Positions 18,326 through 26,572 are shown, numbered from the stretch's first letter. The stretch: 64,000 bases of DNA from Sphingobacteriia bacterium (GCA_011390785.1 JAABRR010000011.1:1-64000); one strand, 5' to 3'. Notes: generated by a model not told the origin, from the letters alone. Program-made: numbers and translations.

Positions 18326-20929
18326 CTACAAAAACAACGCATTAAAAATCAGCTTAAAAGTAATGGGGGTAGACGCCCTGAATTGAGGATTAAAGGATGA
18401 TAATACTATCTGACCTTTCCCTTTCGAAAGCCATACCAAAGCTGCTTTGTTCTCCATCAGTTCTTCATGTTCGGCATAACCACTCATAAGTAAATCATCT
18501 GACGGAAAACTGGCAATTACCCTTCTATCCATATCAAAATAGGGAATACTGGTTTGGAAAACCGGTTCCCCCCTATGAAAAACGCCTATTTCTGATGGCA
18601 TACCATAAGTAAGTGGATGATCTTGTGCAAGATTCACTCTTATCAAAGACCCGGGAACATATAAACCTTTGGTAGTAAGACCTTTGCTTATATCGCTGAT
18701 CGGTAGCATAAATTCCTCCTTATTGTCATCTTCACCAATAGATAAGGTCCCTGTAAAAAGCTCAGTGGCCGGCCCCCAGGCCATAACATTTCCTCCTTCA
18801 TTCACAAAAGTTAATAGATTCTCCAATCCTTTCTTTCCCATACCTTTAGCATATTCCGGAGGATAGCGCGACGGAAATGACTGGCCGCTTCGTTCATATT
18901 TCCCTGTCATAAAGACCGATTTCGACTGATCAGAGAAAAACAGGATATCGTAATTTCCGGTTAGTCGCTCTGTTTGCAAATCAAAAGGCCTTAAAACTTT
19001 ATAGGGTATGTGGTATTTATCAAAAATAAATCGCAACCAGCCGCCATCCATATCATGATTCCAGGTTTCTACCAGCCCTATTTTTGGAACAGAAACAGAC
19101 ATCGTTTCCACTGTTGGTTTCTCCTTCAAAAAGGTTGGATTAACAACAAGCTGATTCAAAACTTCATCAAAACCATTGCGCAGCCTTACTAAAATACTGC
19201 CTGCCGGAAAACTTTTATCTTCGGCAAAAAAAGAAGTTTTGGCACGCTCTGCTTTTAAACCTTTCTCTAATGATAGAAACAAAGCTTTGTAAGACTCATT
19301 GTTATTGGCTGAAAATACAGCCCATTGGGCGTCATCTTCTGCTTTCTGCCGAATAACGTAGGGAATTTGAACAGGGCTTAGCCTTCCTGTTAAATCGTAA
19401 TTCTGTTCATTAATTTCAACAGACGAAACACCTCTGTGCAGGGGCAATGACCATGTGGTTATATCATAAGGTTTGATCAATTCGCCATCAGGAGTGTAAT
19501 GGCGGGCAGGGAATTTTTGTTTTTCCATTACTTCTTTAATAAATGCCCTGTAAGGCTGGGCCAGTGGAATTACAATATCTCCTGCTTTAAATTGCTGATT
19601 TTGCAAAGTAATCTCTTCTGTTAAGGCATAGGATTTTACGCCATGCCGATGCAAAAGATTTATCATATTAACCATTTCGCTGGTATCATGTTGCTTTTGT
19701 GGGACTATATAGTAATATGGAGCTTCATTATTGCCCCGTTTTATCTCACGTTTTGTAACTTCATTACGAAAGAGAAGAATTTCATTTTTATGCAACACCG
19801 ATGTATTTAAATAAGAAAAGGTATTTTCAAGCTCCATACGCACAATATCGGATAATCGCCACCATCCGCCCTTCCATGGACTAGGCATATTAATACTGAT
19901 GGCATATTCTCCCATTCCTTTTCCAGTAGTCTGCAATTCGTTGGGTTCAATATATATTGGAGATGCAATATTGACACTGGCTGCTTCTGAAAGCATACCA
20001 ATTACCCCTTTCCAGATAGATGTGGTGGTTGCTCCTGGCCAGTAATCATCAAAAAGATAATTAACAGAAACTCCGTCAATCCCTGCTTTGGTTAACTCAT
20101 TAAGGGTGCGTGAGCCGTAAACTCTCGACCAGCTCCAGATTCCGGCATCAACATTTTCAGCAATAGGATCATGAGGCGGAGAAATATAAAACCGTGGTCC
20201 GTAAGAACCCATCTGATGGCGTTCTACCATAGCCTGAGGAAACCATTGTGTGGAATAAACATCAGCAACCAATTGATTTTCACTCTGCCACAAGGTAACC
20301 AAATCACGATTTATATTATGTCCTACGTATTTATGATACACCCCTGGCATGGAACTGGTTTCAAGGGGCGTACCCTTATGTTTATTGTAATGTTCAACAA
20401 TCATGTTCATTCCGTCAGGATTATGAGGAATAAACATGGCTACTGTATTATCAAGAATAGACTGTCTGCGTGGGTCATCTCCGGCAATTAACTCATGAGC
20501 AACAAGCGGAAATGCCTGAATTGGGCCAACTTCACTACCATGCATGCTAAGGGTCGATAGAAAAAACACCTTTCCTTCCCGGATCAGATCTTCACGGTTT
20601 GTTCCCGGCTCAATATCATCTAATGCAAGCTGCCTGTTAATCTCTTGCAGCCTATCAAGATTGGCAATATTTTCCTCTGATGAAATAAATATGATGTACA
20701 TCGGTTTACCCATTTCGGTTAAACCACTTTGCCTTACATGCACCATAGGCGACTGCCCATCAAGCAACGTTATATACTCCATTAATTTTTCGTATGTAAA
20801 CATTTGCCGATCATCACCTGGAGTGAATCCAAAAAAATCTTTTGGAGAGGGAATTTGTCCCATAGTAATCCCTGATAGAACTAATAAAATTAGCAAAACC
20901 ACGGACTGAAAGCATCGTCTTTTCATCAT
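18326..20929 (-). CDS. Secreted M14 family metallopeptidase
   Basis: This large exported zinc carboxypeptidase-like enzyme has 867 residues. A signal peptide (MMKRRCFQSVVLLILLVLSG) leads into an M14 domain with zinc ligands His130 and Glu133 in the HGSE motif, NPDG (170-173), NRD (207-209) and a downstream ERHQMG with a likely third ligand His238. The C-terminal half (from about 400) contains further domains, including a region that may be a class I glutamine-amidotransferase-like Rossmann fold (NYDILFFSDQSKSVF; GGNVMAWGPATELF). This architecture is common among Bacteroidota M14 peptidases annotated as peptidase M14. It probably trims peptides or peptidoglycan fragments in the periplasm or outside the cell. 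It is monocistronic, ending opposite uvrC. Confidence 0.88.
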   Translation of the reverse strand: MMKRRCFQSVVLLILLVLSGITMGQIPSPKDFFGFTPGDDRQMFTYEKLMEYITLLDGQSPMVHVRQSGLTEMGKPMYIIFISSEENIANLDRLQEINRQLALDDIEPGTNREDLIREGKVFFLSTLSMHGSEVGPIQAFPLVAHELIAGDDPRRQSILDNTVAMFIPHNPDGMNMIVEHYNKHKGTPLETSSMPGVYHKYVGHNINRDLVTLWQSENQLVADVYSTQWFPQAMVERHQMGSYGPRFYISPPHDPIAENVDAGIWSWSRVYGSRTLNELTKAGIDGVSVNYLFDDYWPGATTTSIWKGVIGMLSEAASVNIASPIYIEPNELQTTGKGMGEYAISINMPSPWKGGWWRLSDIVRMELENTFSYLNTSVLHKNEILLFRNEVTKREIKRGNNEAPYYYIVPQKQHDTSEMVNMINLLHRHGVKSYALTEEITLQNQQFKAGDIVIPLAQPYRAFIKEVMEKQKFPARHYTPDGELIKPYDITTWSLPLHRGVSSVEINEQNYDLTGRLSPVQIPYVIRQKAEDDAQWAVFSANNNESYKALFLSLEKGLKAERAKTSFFAEDKSFPAGSILVRLRNGFDEVLNQLVVNPTFLKEKPTVETMSVSVPKIGLVETWNHDMDGGWLRFIFDKYHIPYKVLRPFDLQTERLTGNYDILFFSDQSKSVFMTGKYERSGQSFPSRYPPEYAKGMGKKGLENLLTFVNEGGNVMAWGPATELFTGTLSIGEDDNKEEFMLPISDISKGLTTKGLYVPGSLIRVNLAQDHPLTYGMPSEIGVFHRGEPVFQTSIPYFDMDRRVIASFPSDDLLMSGYAEHEELMENKAALVWLSKGKGQIVLSSFNPQFRASTPITFKLIFNALFL

Positions 20930-21375
20930 TTAAAAATATTAAAATGTAATATTAAACTGTTAGATGAAGTAAAAGTAGAAAAAAAAAATCCATAAAAACA
21001 ATTTCATCTTTTGTAAAGCTAAATTAATTGGTTGTTAATTAAAACATGGGACTAAAACTAGTATGTTCATTGGTTGAGTAAACAATATTTGCGAAAATAA
21101 ACCTTCGTAGCATTGCAGAGTATAAATAACCCAATGAATTGGAAATAAATTCAGTAATAAAGAATAACATTATTAGCGGTACAATGAAAAAAAAGGTCAG
21201 ATTCGAAAACAAACGAATAAAGTATTATTTAGTTCTCATTTTTTTAAAAACACAAGATCAATAATATATGGGTCCTGATTAGTAATTTAGGAAGACCATG
21301 AAGTACCATTGAAACTTAATAAAAAAAGTTTGACCGCACTTTACTACAAAATAATCTTTTTAAGCAAAAAATATA
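20930..21375. other. AT-rich intergenic region, no gene seen
   Basis: This is 446 bp between the M14 peptidase start and the tRNA promoter. I see no convincing reading frame, repeat or RNA. It must contain the minus-strand promoter of the peptidase, but no clear TAnnTTTG stands out. Confidence 0.5.
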
Positions 21376-21406
21376 TTTGCCAGAACAAATGATTTATGTA
21401 TTTTTG
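21376..21406 (+). promoter_or_regulatory. Consensus promoter of the tRNA-Ser/tRNA-Pro unit
   Basis: TTTG (21376-21379), a 19-nt spacer and TATTTTTG (21399-21406) match the Bacteroidota sigma consensus exactly. Transcription from about 21413 would pass through both tRNA-Ser-like defective copies before reaching the real tRNA-Ser, with no terminator in between. Confidence 0.75.
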
Positions 21407-21453
21407 CAAACTCAAAATAAAACAAGGATTAAGTTCATATAAATAACAAAAAC

Positions 21454-21553
21454 GGATAATTAGGTAAGTGAATCAAACCACTCTCGCTAATATTAGCAAG
21501 ACTAAACTGACACTTACTCGATTCTTCTAATTCAGTTCTTTAAAATATCATCC
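21454..21553 (+). pseudogene. Degenerate tRNA-Ser-like copy A
   Basis: This is the first of two tandem units, 100 bp from the second. It has a diverged tRNA-Ser 5' part (ggataattaggtaagtg), the D-arm-like atcaaaccac, and then the hairpin TCTCGCTAATATTAGCAAGA in place of the anticodon arm. It continues with ctaaactgacacttactcg and the same leader that precedes copy B and the real tRNA. There is no T-arm and no 3' acceptor strand. GTAAGTG and CACTTAC on either side of the hairpin are exact complements, so the unit can fold into one long stem-loop. Confidence 0.6.
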
Positions 21554-21652
21554 GGAGAGGTGGGTGAGTGGATCAAACCACTCTCGTTGGCACAACGAGA
21601 CTAAACTGACACTTACTCGATTCTTCTAATTCAGTTCTTTAAAATATCATCC
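21554..21652 (+). pseudogene. Degenerate tRNA-Ser-like copy B
   Basis: The first 18 nt (ggagaggtgggtgagtgg) are identical to the real tRNA-Ser starting 99 bp later. The anticodon arm is replaced by the perfect 19-nt hairpin TCTCGTTGGCACAACGAGA (8-bp stem, GCA loop). The sequence then runs ctaaactgac like the tRNA but lacks the variable arm, T-arm and 3' acceptor strand. Compared with copy A the outer stem (GTGAGTG/CACTTAC, now with a G-U pair) and the inner hairpin are both kept although the apex sequence differs. It cannot be a functional serine tRNA. Confidence 0.65.
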
Positions 21653-21740
<88 letters not shown>

Positions 21741-21764
21741 AAAACAAAATAGACATCGCATTTT

Positions 21765-21836
21765 CGGGGTGTAGCGTAGCCCCGGTTAGCGCGTCCCGAT
21801 TTATGATCGGGAAGGTCGTAAAGTTCTTTTAATAAA
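21765..21836 (+). pseudogene. Degenerate tRNA-Pro-like copy
   Basis: It lies 80 bp before the real tRNA-Pro and begins with the same acceptor and D-arm sequence (cggggtgtagcgtagccc). The anticodon arm is replaced by the perfect hairpin TCCCGATTTATGATCGGGA (19 nt against 17 in the real tRNA). It keeps aggtcgta but then loses the T-arm and the 3' acceptor strand in an AT-rich stretch. It shows the same kind of change as the tRNA-Ser-like copies just upstream. Confidence 0.65.
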
Positions 21837-21844
21837 AATATTTT

Positions 21845-21918
21845 CGGGGTGTAGCGTAGCCCGGTATCGCGCCTGCTTTGGGAGCAGGAGGTCGTAGGTT
21901 CGAATCCTGCCACCCCGA
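21845..21918 (+). tRNA. tRNA-Pro (TGG)
   Basis: The acceptor CGGGGTG pairs exactly with CACCCCG, with discriminator A. The anticodon stem CCTGC/GCAGG has loop TTTGGGA (anticodon TGG), and the T-loop is GTTCGAATC. A terminator follows 10 nt later. It is probably co-transcribed with tRNA-Ser. Confidence 0.95.
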
Positions 21919-21928
21919 CTTGAAAATC

Positions 21929-21960
21929 AAAGACTTACAATCCTGTAAGTCTTTTTTTTT
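21929..21960 (+). terminator. Intrinsic terminator of the tRNA-Ser/tRNA-Pro unit
   Basis: The 11-bp stem AAAGACTTACA/TGTAAGTCTTT with loop ATCC is followed by a run of T. Confidence 0.85.
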
Positions 21961-22279
21961 ACCCCACGAGAACCCAATTCGATTACCCACACTTTAAAAC
22001 ACCCATAATTTCTTCAACAAAATTCTCTCTCAAACAAAATCTGCCTGTTTAATAATTTTTGGTTAAATTTGGCAGGTTTTTGCAAAGATTTCCATTCGTT
22101 AAAATTGCACGTACAATCTTGCAAAATATACACCGACAGGTAATTAACCACAACTGTTCTTTCATTTCCTTATCCTTTAGTAAGGCAAAAGGCAGTGAGT
22201 GTCGGTTTGGAAAAAGAGTATCGCCTAATAAGATCAGCACAAAATGTATCAATAACCTTTCAATAATAAATACACGAAT
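21961..22279. other. Intergenic region upstream of the Gfo/Idh/MocA gene
   Basis: This is 319 bp without a credible gene. TAAATTTG at 22064-22071 matches the -7 element and could give a long leader of about 200 nt for the downstream oxidoreductase. No riboswitch-like structure was recognised. Confidence 0.4.
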
Positions 22280-23620
22280 ATGAAAAGAAGAGATTTTATT
22301 ACCGGATCAGCATTGCTTGGTGCCAGCCTCCCATTTGGCGTTGGCCCATTGATGACTTCTTGTGCAAGAAACAGTGGCACACAGTTCAAACCTGAAGAAT
22401 TAGGTATTTATTCTTTTGTGGATAAAGCGCCTGCTGGCAAACCCCTTAAGGCAGGATTGGTAGGCTGCGGAAGCAGGGGTACCGGCGCTGCTTTTAACTT
22501 TCTGAATGCGGGCGACGATCTTTCCATCGTTGCTCTGGGTGATGTTTTTGATGACCGCCTGCAGGACTGCCGCAGCAGGCTGGCCACTGAAAAAAACAAC
22601 CAGGTAGAAGAAAGCATGTGTTTCATTGGCTTTGATGCCATAAACAAAGTGCTGGAGCAGGATATCGACCTGGTTTTAATCTGCACGCCAACCCACTTTC
22701 ACCCCGAACATTTAAAAGCCGCTGTGGCTGCCAACAAACATGTTTTTATGGAAAAACCGGCTGCCGTTGATCCTGTTGGTATCCGCACAGTTCTGGTAGC
22801 TGCAAAGCAAGCTGAAAGATCCGGACTTAGTATAGTTACAGGCAATCAGCGTCGCCACCAAAAAGATTACTGGGCGGCTTACATGGAAATTAAAAATGGT
22901 GGCATTGGTGAAGTACTTTCTGCTACAGCTCACTGGAATCAGGGTGCATGGTGGAACAGAACCAAACGCCCAGGAGAAACCGACATGGAATACAACATCC
23001 GCAACTGGTTCAATATTAAGTGGCTAAGTGGCGATCATATTCTTGACCAGGCAGTTCATAATGTAGATATTGTTACATGGCTTACAGGCATGTTGCCTTT
23101 AGATGCTGTAGGTTATGGAGGAAGAGCACAACGCCTTACAGGAGATATTTTCGATTTCTTTAGTGTAGACTACAGATACGAAAACAACAAAAGAATGCTG
23201 GCAACTGCACGCCAGATAGATGGTTGCGATAACAATGTTTCCGAATCCATAATGGGGACAGAAGGAGTTTGCTACCTGCAAGGCGGAAACTTCAGAATCG
23301 AAAACTTTAAGGGCGAAGTAACATGGAAATACGATTATGAAAACAATCCGGTGAAAAATGCCTATGACCAGGAGCATGTTCACTTGGTTGAATCCATAAG
23401 ACTAAACAAAAAAATCAACCAGGCTGAAGACCTGGCCAATTCTACTATGGTTACCATTCTGGGGCGTGAAGCTGCCTATACCGGGAAACAAATTACCTGG
23501 GAAGAGATTATGGCATCCGACTTAAGGTATGGACCCGAAGAGTATGCCATGACCGACCTACCATTTTATAAGGAAGGTGTTGCCCCGGTACCTGGCCAAA
23601 AACCCGGAGATCCGATATAG
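22280..23620 (+). CDS. Tat-exported Gfo/Idh/MocA family oxidoreductase
   Basis: This 446-residue protein begins with a twin-arginine signal (MKRRDFITGSALLGASLPFG). A Cys follows in LMTSCA that may be a lipidation site. The Rossmann nucleotide-binding domain starts at about residue 58 (GLVGCGSRGTGAAFNF). HVFMEKPAAVDP carries the catalytic-type lysine of the family, and the C-terminal alpha/beta domain contains DQAVHNVDIVTWL. Exported members bind NAD(P) tightly before folding, and several act on glycosides or sugar derivatives; the substrate here is not readable. It is followed by a terminator, then by the cytochrome-FGE fusion in the same direction. Confidence 0.9.
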   Translation: MKRRDFITGSALLGASLPFGVGPLMTSCARNSGTQFKPEELGIYSFVDKAPAGKPLKAGLVGCGSRGTGAAFNFLNAGDDLSIVALGDVFDDRLQDCRSRLATEKNNQVEESMCFIGFDAINKVLEQDIDLVLICTPTHFHPEHLKAAVAANKHVFMEKPAAVDPVGIRTVLVAAKQAERSGLSIVTGNQRRHQKDYWAAYMEIKNGGIGEVLSATAHWNQGAWWNRTKRPGETDMEYNIRNWFNIKWLSGDHILDQAVHNVDIVTWLTGMLPLDAVGYGGRAQRLTGDIFDFFSVDYRYENNKRMLATARQIDGCDNNVSESIMGTEGVCYLQGGNFRIENFKGEVTWKYDYENNPVKNAYDQEHVHLVESIRLNKKINQAEDLANSTMVTILGREAAYTGKQITWEEIMASDLRYGPEEYAMTDLPFYKEGVAPVPGQKPGDPI

Positions 23621-23657
23621 ATTCTGAAAGAATTTCAGAAAAAATACTCTAAAGATG

Positions 23658-23705
23658 GGCAATTCCGGGGTTTCTTTTACTTTGATATCCGGAATTGTCT
23701 TTTTT
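23658..23705 (+). terminator. Intrinsic terminator after the Gfo/Idh/MocA gene
   Basis: The 11-bp stem GGCAATTCCGG/CCGGAATTGTC (one G-U pair) has a 20-nt loop and is followed by six T. Confidence 0.7.
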
Positions 23706-23828
23706 AAATAGTTGGAAGCTAATTTTGATTCTCAACATCTTATTATCCGGAAAACTAAACAGCACTGTAAAAGTCATATCTCCGAAATACATAAAGATAT
23801 TTATCTATTGTTTATATTTTAGCAATAC

Positions 23829-25385
23829 ATGACAAAAAAATCAGCCTTTAAATTGAAAGGGAAATACTTTGTTTTAATAGGATTTGCCATCGGAGCTATG
23901 GTAATCCTGTTATCTTCAAAAGCCATAAAATTCACTTCAACCGACGAGTTTTGCATGAGTTGCCACGTGCACCCTCATGCTGAAGATGCCTGGCGTTTGT
24001 CAACTCATTACGACAACAAATCGGGTATTGTAGTGCACTGCGTTCAATGCCATTTGCCGCCTCCCGGATCCATCCACTATCTAACAGCCAAAGCAACTAC
24101 CGGTGCCAGAGATGTTTACGCCATGGTTTTTAAAGATACCGATAAAATCAATTGGGAAGCAAAACGGGAACTGTCTGCCGCCATCAAACACACGTACGAA
24201 GCATCGTGTATTTCGTGCCACGACAATCTCTTCCCAAAAGGGCTTTCTGCTGATGGCGAAAAAGCACACCTTCACTATGATATGAACAAGGAAAAACTTG
24301 GTCTGAACTGCCTGAACTGCCATCTCGATGCCGGCCATTACAACCCCAATTATATTCATGAACAGATGACTTCCATTCCGGGAGATGAGAGCCCTTCAGG
24401 ACCCTTGTTTACGGAAGCTGCCACTATTACTGCATTTGAAAACTATACCGAGCAGATCCCCAATACTTCCGTTGCATTTGAAATGATAGCCATACCAGGA
24501 GGTAGTTTTAAAATGGGAAGCCCTGATAATGAATTTGGAAGAAATGATGATGAAGGCCCCGTTCGCAATGTTACGGTTTCGCCATTTTTCATGGGGCAAA
24601 CAGAGGTTACCTGGAATGAATTCTGGGCATTTTACCGCAATACCATGGCCGAAGGAAGACTCAACCCACAAGCGGTTATTGCTCACAACGCTGCTTCACC
24701 AGATGCCATTAGCGGCCCTACCCCACCCTTTGGCATACCCGAACAAGGCTGGGGCGGTGGCAATAGGCCGGCAATTACCATGACACACTATGCTGCAGAG
24801 ATCTATTGCCAGTGGCTTTCTGAACAAACCGGCAAAAAATACCGGCTACCCACCGAAGCAGAGTGGGAATATGCCTGTCGTGCAGAAACAGAAACCCCCT
24901 ATTTCTTCGATGGAAACCCACGCAAATATGTTTCCGGAGGAATACGGGCCAGCCTGTTCGGTACCGATACAACAACCATCAACAGCTATGTTGTATATGA
25001 AATGAATTCTGCCAGCCGTACACAAGAACCATCCTTTGTTAATCCCAACCCATTCGGTCTGTTAAATATGAGTGGAAATGTATTGGAGTACTGCTCTGAC
25101 TGGTATGCTCCGGATGCCTATGCACAAACAGCCTTGGATGTTGAGAACCCGAAAGGCCCATCATCTGGTAGCGAAAAAGTTGTGAGAGGCGGACATTACA
25201 ATTCAGACGCTTTACAGGTAAGATCGGCGGCACGAGCCATGACACAACACGACGAATGGCTGAAAACCGATCCACAACAACCCAGAAGCCTATGGTGGTA
25301 TTCAGATATGAAAGGAATTGGGTTCAGAGTGGTTTGCGAGCCTGATGAGAACCTTTATAACCCTGAAACCCTGGCCAATGAATAA
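23829..25385 (+). CDS. Tetraheme NapC/NrfH-like cytochrome fused to an FGE-sulfatase-type domain
   Basis: The first 170 residues form a membrane-anchored c-type cytochrome. One transmembrane helix (about 13-33) is followed by four CxxCH heme-binding motifs at 42-46, 71-75, 127-131 and 161-165, as in NapC/NirT/NrfH quinol dehydrogenases. From about residue 217 an FGE-sulfatase/SUMF1-type domain runs to the end (MIAIPGGSFKMGSPDNEFG, PVRNVTVSPFFMGQTEVTW, YRLPTEAEWEYACR, NPFGLLNMSGNVLEYCSDWY, VVRGGHYNSDALQVRSAAR, GIGFRVV). In true formylglycine-generating enzymes the C-terminal segment carries the copper-binding cysteines. Here the VRGGHYN...VRSAAR segment has none, so sulfatase activation is unlikely. 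NrfH normally feeds electrons to a separate NrfA; none is nearby. The domains are clear, the function of the fusion is not. The next gene starts 41 bp later. Confidence 0.88.
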   Translation: MTKKSAFKLKGKYFVLIGFAIGAMVILLSSKAIKFTSTDEFCMSCHVHPHAEDAWRLSTHYDNKSGIVVHCVQCHLPPPGSIHYLTAKATTGARDVYAMVFKDTDKINWEAKRELSAAIKHTYEASCISCHDNLFPKGLSADGEKAHLHYDMNKEKLGLNCLNCHLDAGHYNPNYIHEQMTSIPGDESPSGPLFTEAATITAFENYTEQIPNTSVAFEMIAIPGGSFKMGSPDNEFGRNDDEGPVRNVTVSPFFMGQTEVTWNEFWAFYRNTMAEGRLNPQAVIAHNAASPDAISGPTPPFGIPEQGWGGGNRPAITMTHYAAEIYCQWLSEQTGKKYRLPTEAEWEYACRAETETPYFFDGNPRKYVSGGIRASLFGTDTTTINSYVVYEMNSASRTQEPSFVNPNPFGLLNMSGNVLEYCSDWYAPDAYAQTALDVENPKGPSSGSEKVVRGGHYNSDALQVRSAARAMTQHDEWLKTDPQQPRSLWWYSDMKGIGFRVVCEPDENLYNPETLANE

Positions 25386-25426
25386 CTTTGAATAAACGAA
25401 TTTTCCATAGGCCTTAATTATAACGT

Positions 25427-26572
25427 ATGAAAAAGTATAGCAAGCTTATAGTTTTATATTTACTGATGGTTTCAGGGTGCTCAGAACCCATCAAAGAAGA
25501 GAATTCTTTCGTTTTTGACCCATCAGAAAAAACGATACTTTTGATGCACCCTACGGTTGGCAATCTGGAAACCTTTTTATACCTCACGGAAAATAACATT
25601 TTAAAAATCCCGGAAGGATTAAATACCATTGGAGTATACCATGAATCAGCAGCCTACGACTACCAAAAATCGGCAGCGTTTTTAGCCGAAAATCAGATTA
25701 CCAACATTTCGCTTTATGGATTTGAAGAAGATTTAAGTCAGGAAAATTTATTTACTGAGAACTCACTTTCAAGTCAGTTCAATGAGTTATTCAACAACAG
25801 TTCAGGTGCCCTGTTTTTTGGCGGCCCGGATATTCCGCCGGCGGTTTACAATGAGCCCACGCTATTGCTTACAATTATTACCGATCCCAACCGCCATTAC
25901 CTCGAACATTCCTTTTTGTTTCATCTGCTGGGTGGATACCAGGATGAACAGTACATACCACTACTCGAAAACAACCCCGATTATGCCATTCTCGGTATTT
26001 GTCTGGGTATGCAAACCATGAACATTGCTACAGGTGGCTCCATGTACCAGGATATTCCTTCAGAAATTTATGGGATTAACACAGTTGAAAGTCTTTTGGC
26101 TCAGCCCACTCACCGGCAACATCGAAACTATAATACCAACCTAAGGCCTGATGCAGACCTTTTCAGGGGCAGCTTTCATCCCATCCGGATAATGCCTGGC
26201 AGCCAGCTACAATCCTTGCTTGGAGGCCCCGAAGAAACGCCAAACGTTCTCAGCTCCCATCACCAGGCTCTCAAAGAGATTGGAAAGGGATGGAGAGTAG
26301 CAGCTACCTGCATGGATGGCATTATTGTGGAAGCCATTGAACATGAAAAATACAAAAATGTGGTCGGAATCCAGTTTCACCCGGAGGTGCCCCTGCTTTA
26401 CAAGGATGAACCCCTGCTATTGGTTCCGGATGAAAAAGACAACCAATCGTTTGGAAAAACCTTTCCTAAAGCATCAGGAGAGAATTTTCATTTTGAGTTC
26501 TGGGAATTTATGGGCAGAAAATTATCTTTAAATCAGGATATTACTCCTGAACCTGTAACTTCATCACCATAG
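25427..26572 (+). CDS. Class I glutamine amidotransferase-like (peptidase C26) lipoprotein
   Basis: The N-terminus MKKYSKLIVLYLLMVSGC is a lipoprotein signal with lipidated Cys18. The catalytic domain resembles gamma-glutamyl hydrolase/PuuD-type C26 enzymes: GALFFGGPDIPPAVYNEP, the nucleophile elbow GICLGMQ with Cys192, and QFHPEVP with His318 and Glu320. Cytosolic C26 enzymes cleave gamma-glutamyl amides; a lipid-anchored periplasmic version could hydrolyse gamma-glutamyl compounds outside the cytoplasm. It lies 41 bp after the cytochrome-FGE fusion and is probably co-transcribed. Its last 40 bp overlap the 3' end of mnmA on the other strand. Confidence 0.85.
   Translation: MKKYSKLIVLYLLMVSGCSEPIKEENSFVFDPSEKTILLMHPTVGNLETFLYLTENNILKIPEGLNTIGVYHESAAYDYQKSAAFLAENQITNISLYGFEEDLSQENLFTENSLSSQFNELFNNSSGALFFGGPDIPPAVYNEPTLLLTIITDPNRHYLEHSFLFHLLGGYQDEQYIPLLENNPDYAILGICLGMQTMNIATGGSMYQDIPSEIYGINTVESLLAQPTHRQHRNYNTNLRPDADLFRGSFHPIRIMPGSQLQSLLGGPEETPNVLSSHHQALKEIGKGWRVAATCMDGIIVEAIEHEKYKNVVGIQFHPEVPLLYKDEPLLLVPDEKDNQSFGKTFPKASGENFHFEFWEFMGRKLSLNQDITPEPVTSSP

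Noticed and set aside
21777-21829. Rho-independent terminator at the hairpin in the tRNA-Pro-like copy
   Set aside because: The T-rich stretch begins about 14 nt after the stem, too far for an intrinsic terminator, and tRNA-Pro downstream has its own good terminator.
22059-22283. 74-residue frame before the Gfo/Idh/MocA gene
   Set aside because: It has no family resemblance, it overlaps the next gene's start, and its composition is typical of a random AT-rich frame.
23829-25385. True formylglycine-generating enzyme (sulfatase activator)
   Set aside because: The C-terminal cysteine pair needed for copper binding is absent and no sulfatase gene is nearby.
23829-25385. Nitrite reductase system NrfHA
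   Set aside because: Only a NapC/NrfH-like anchor is present, with no pentaheme NrfA gene.
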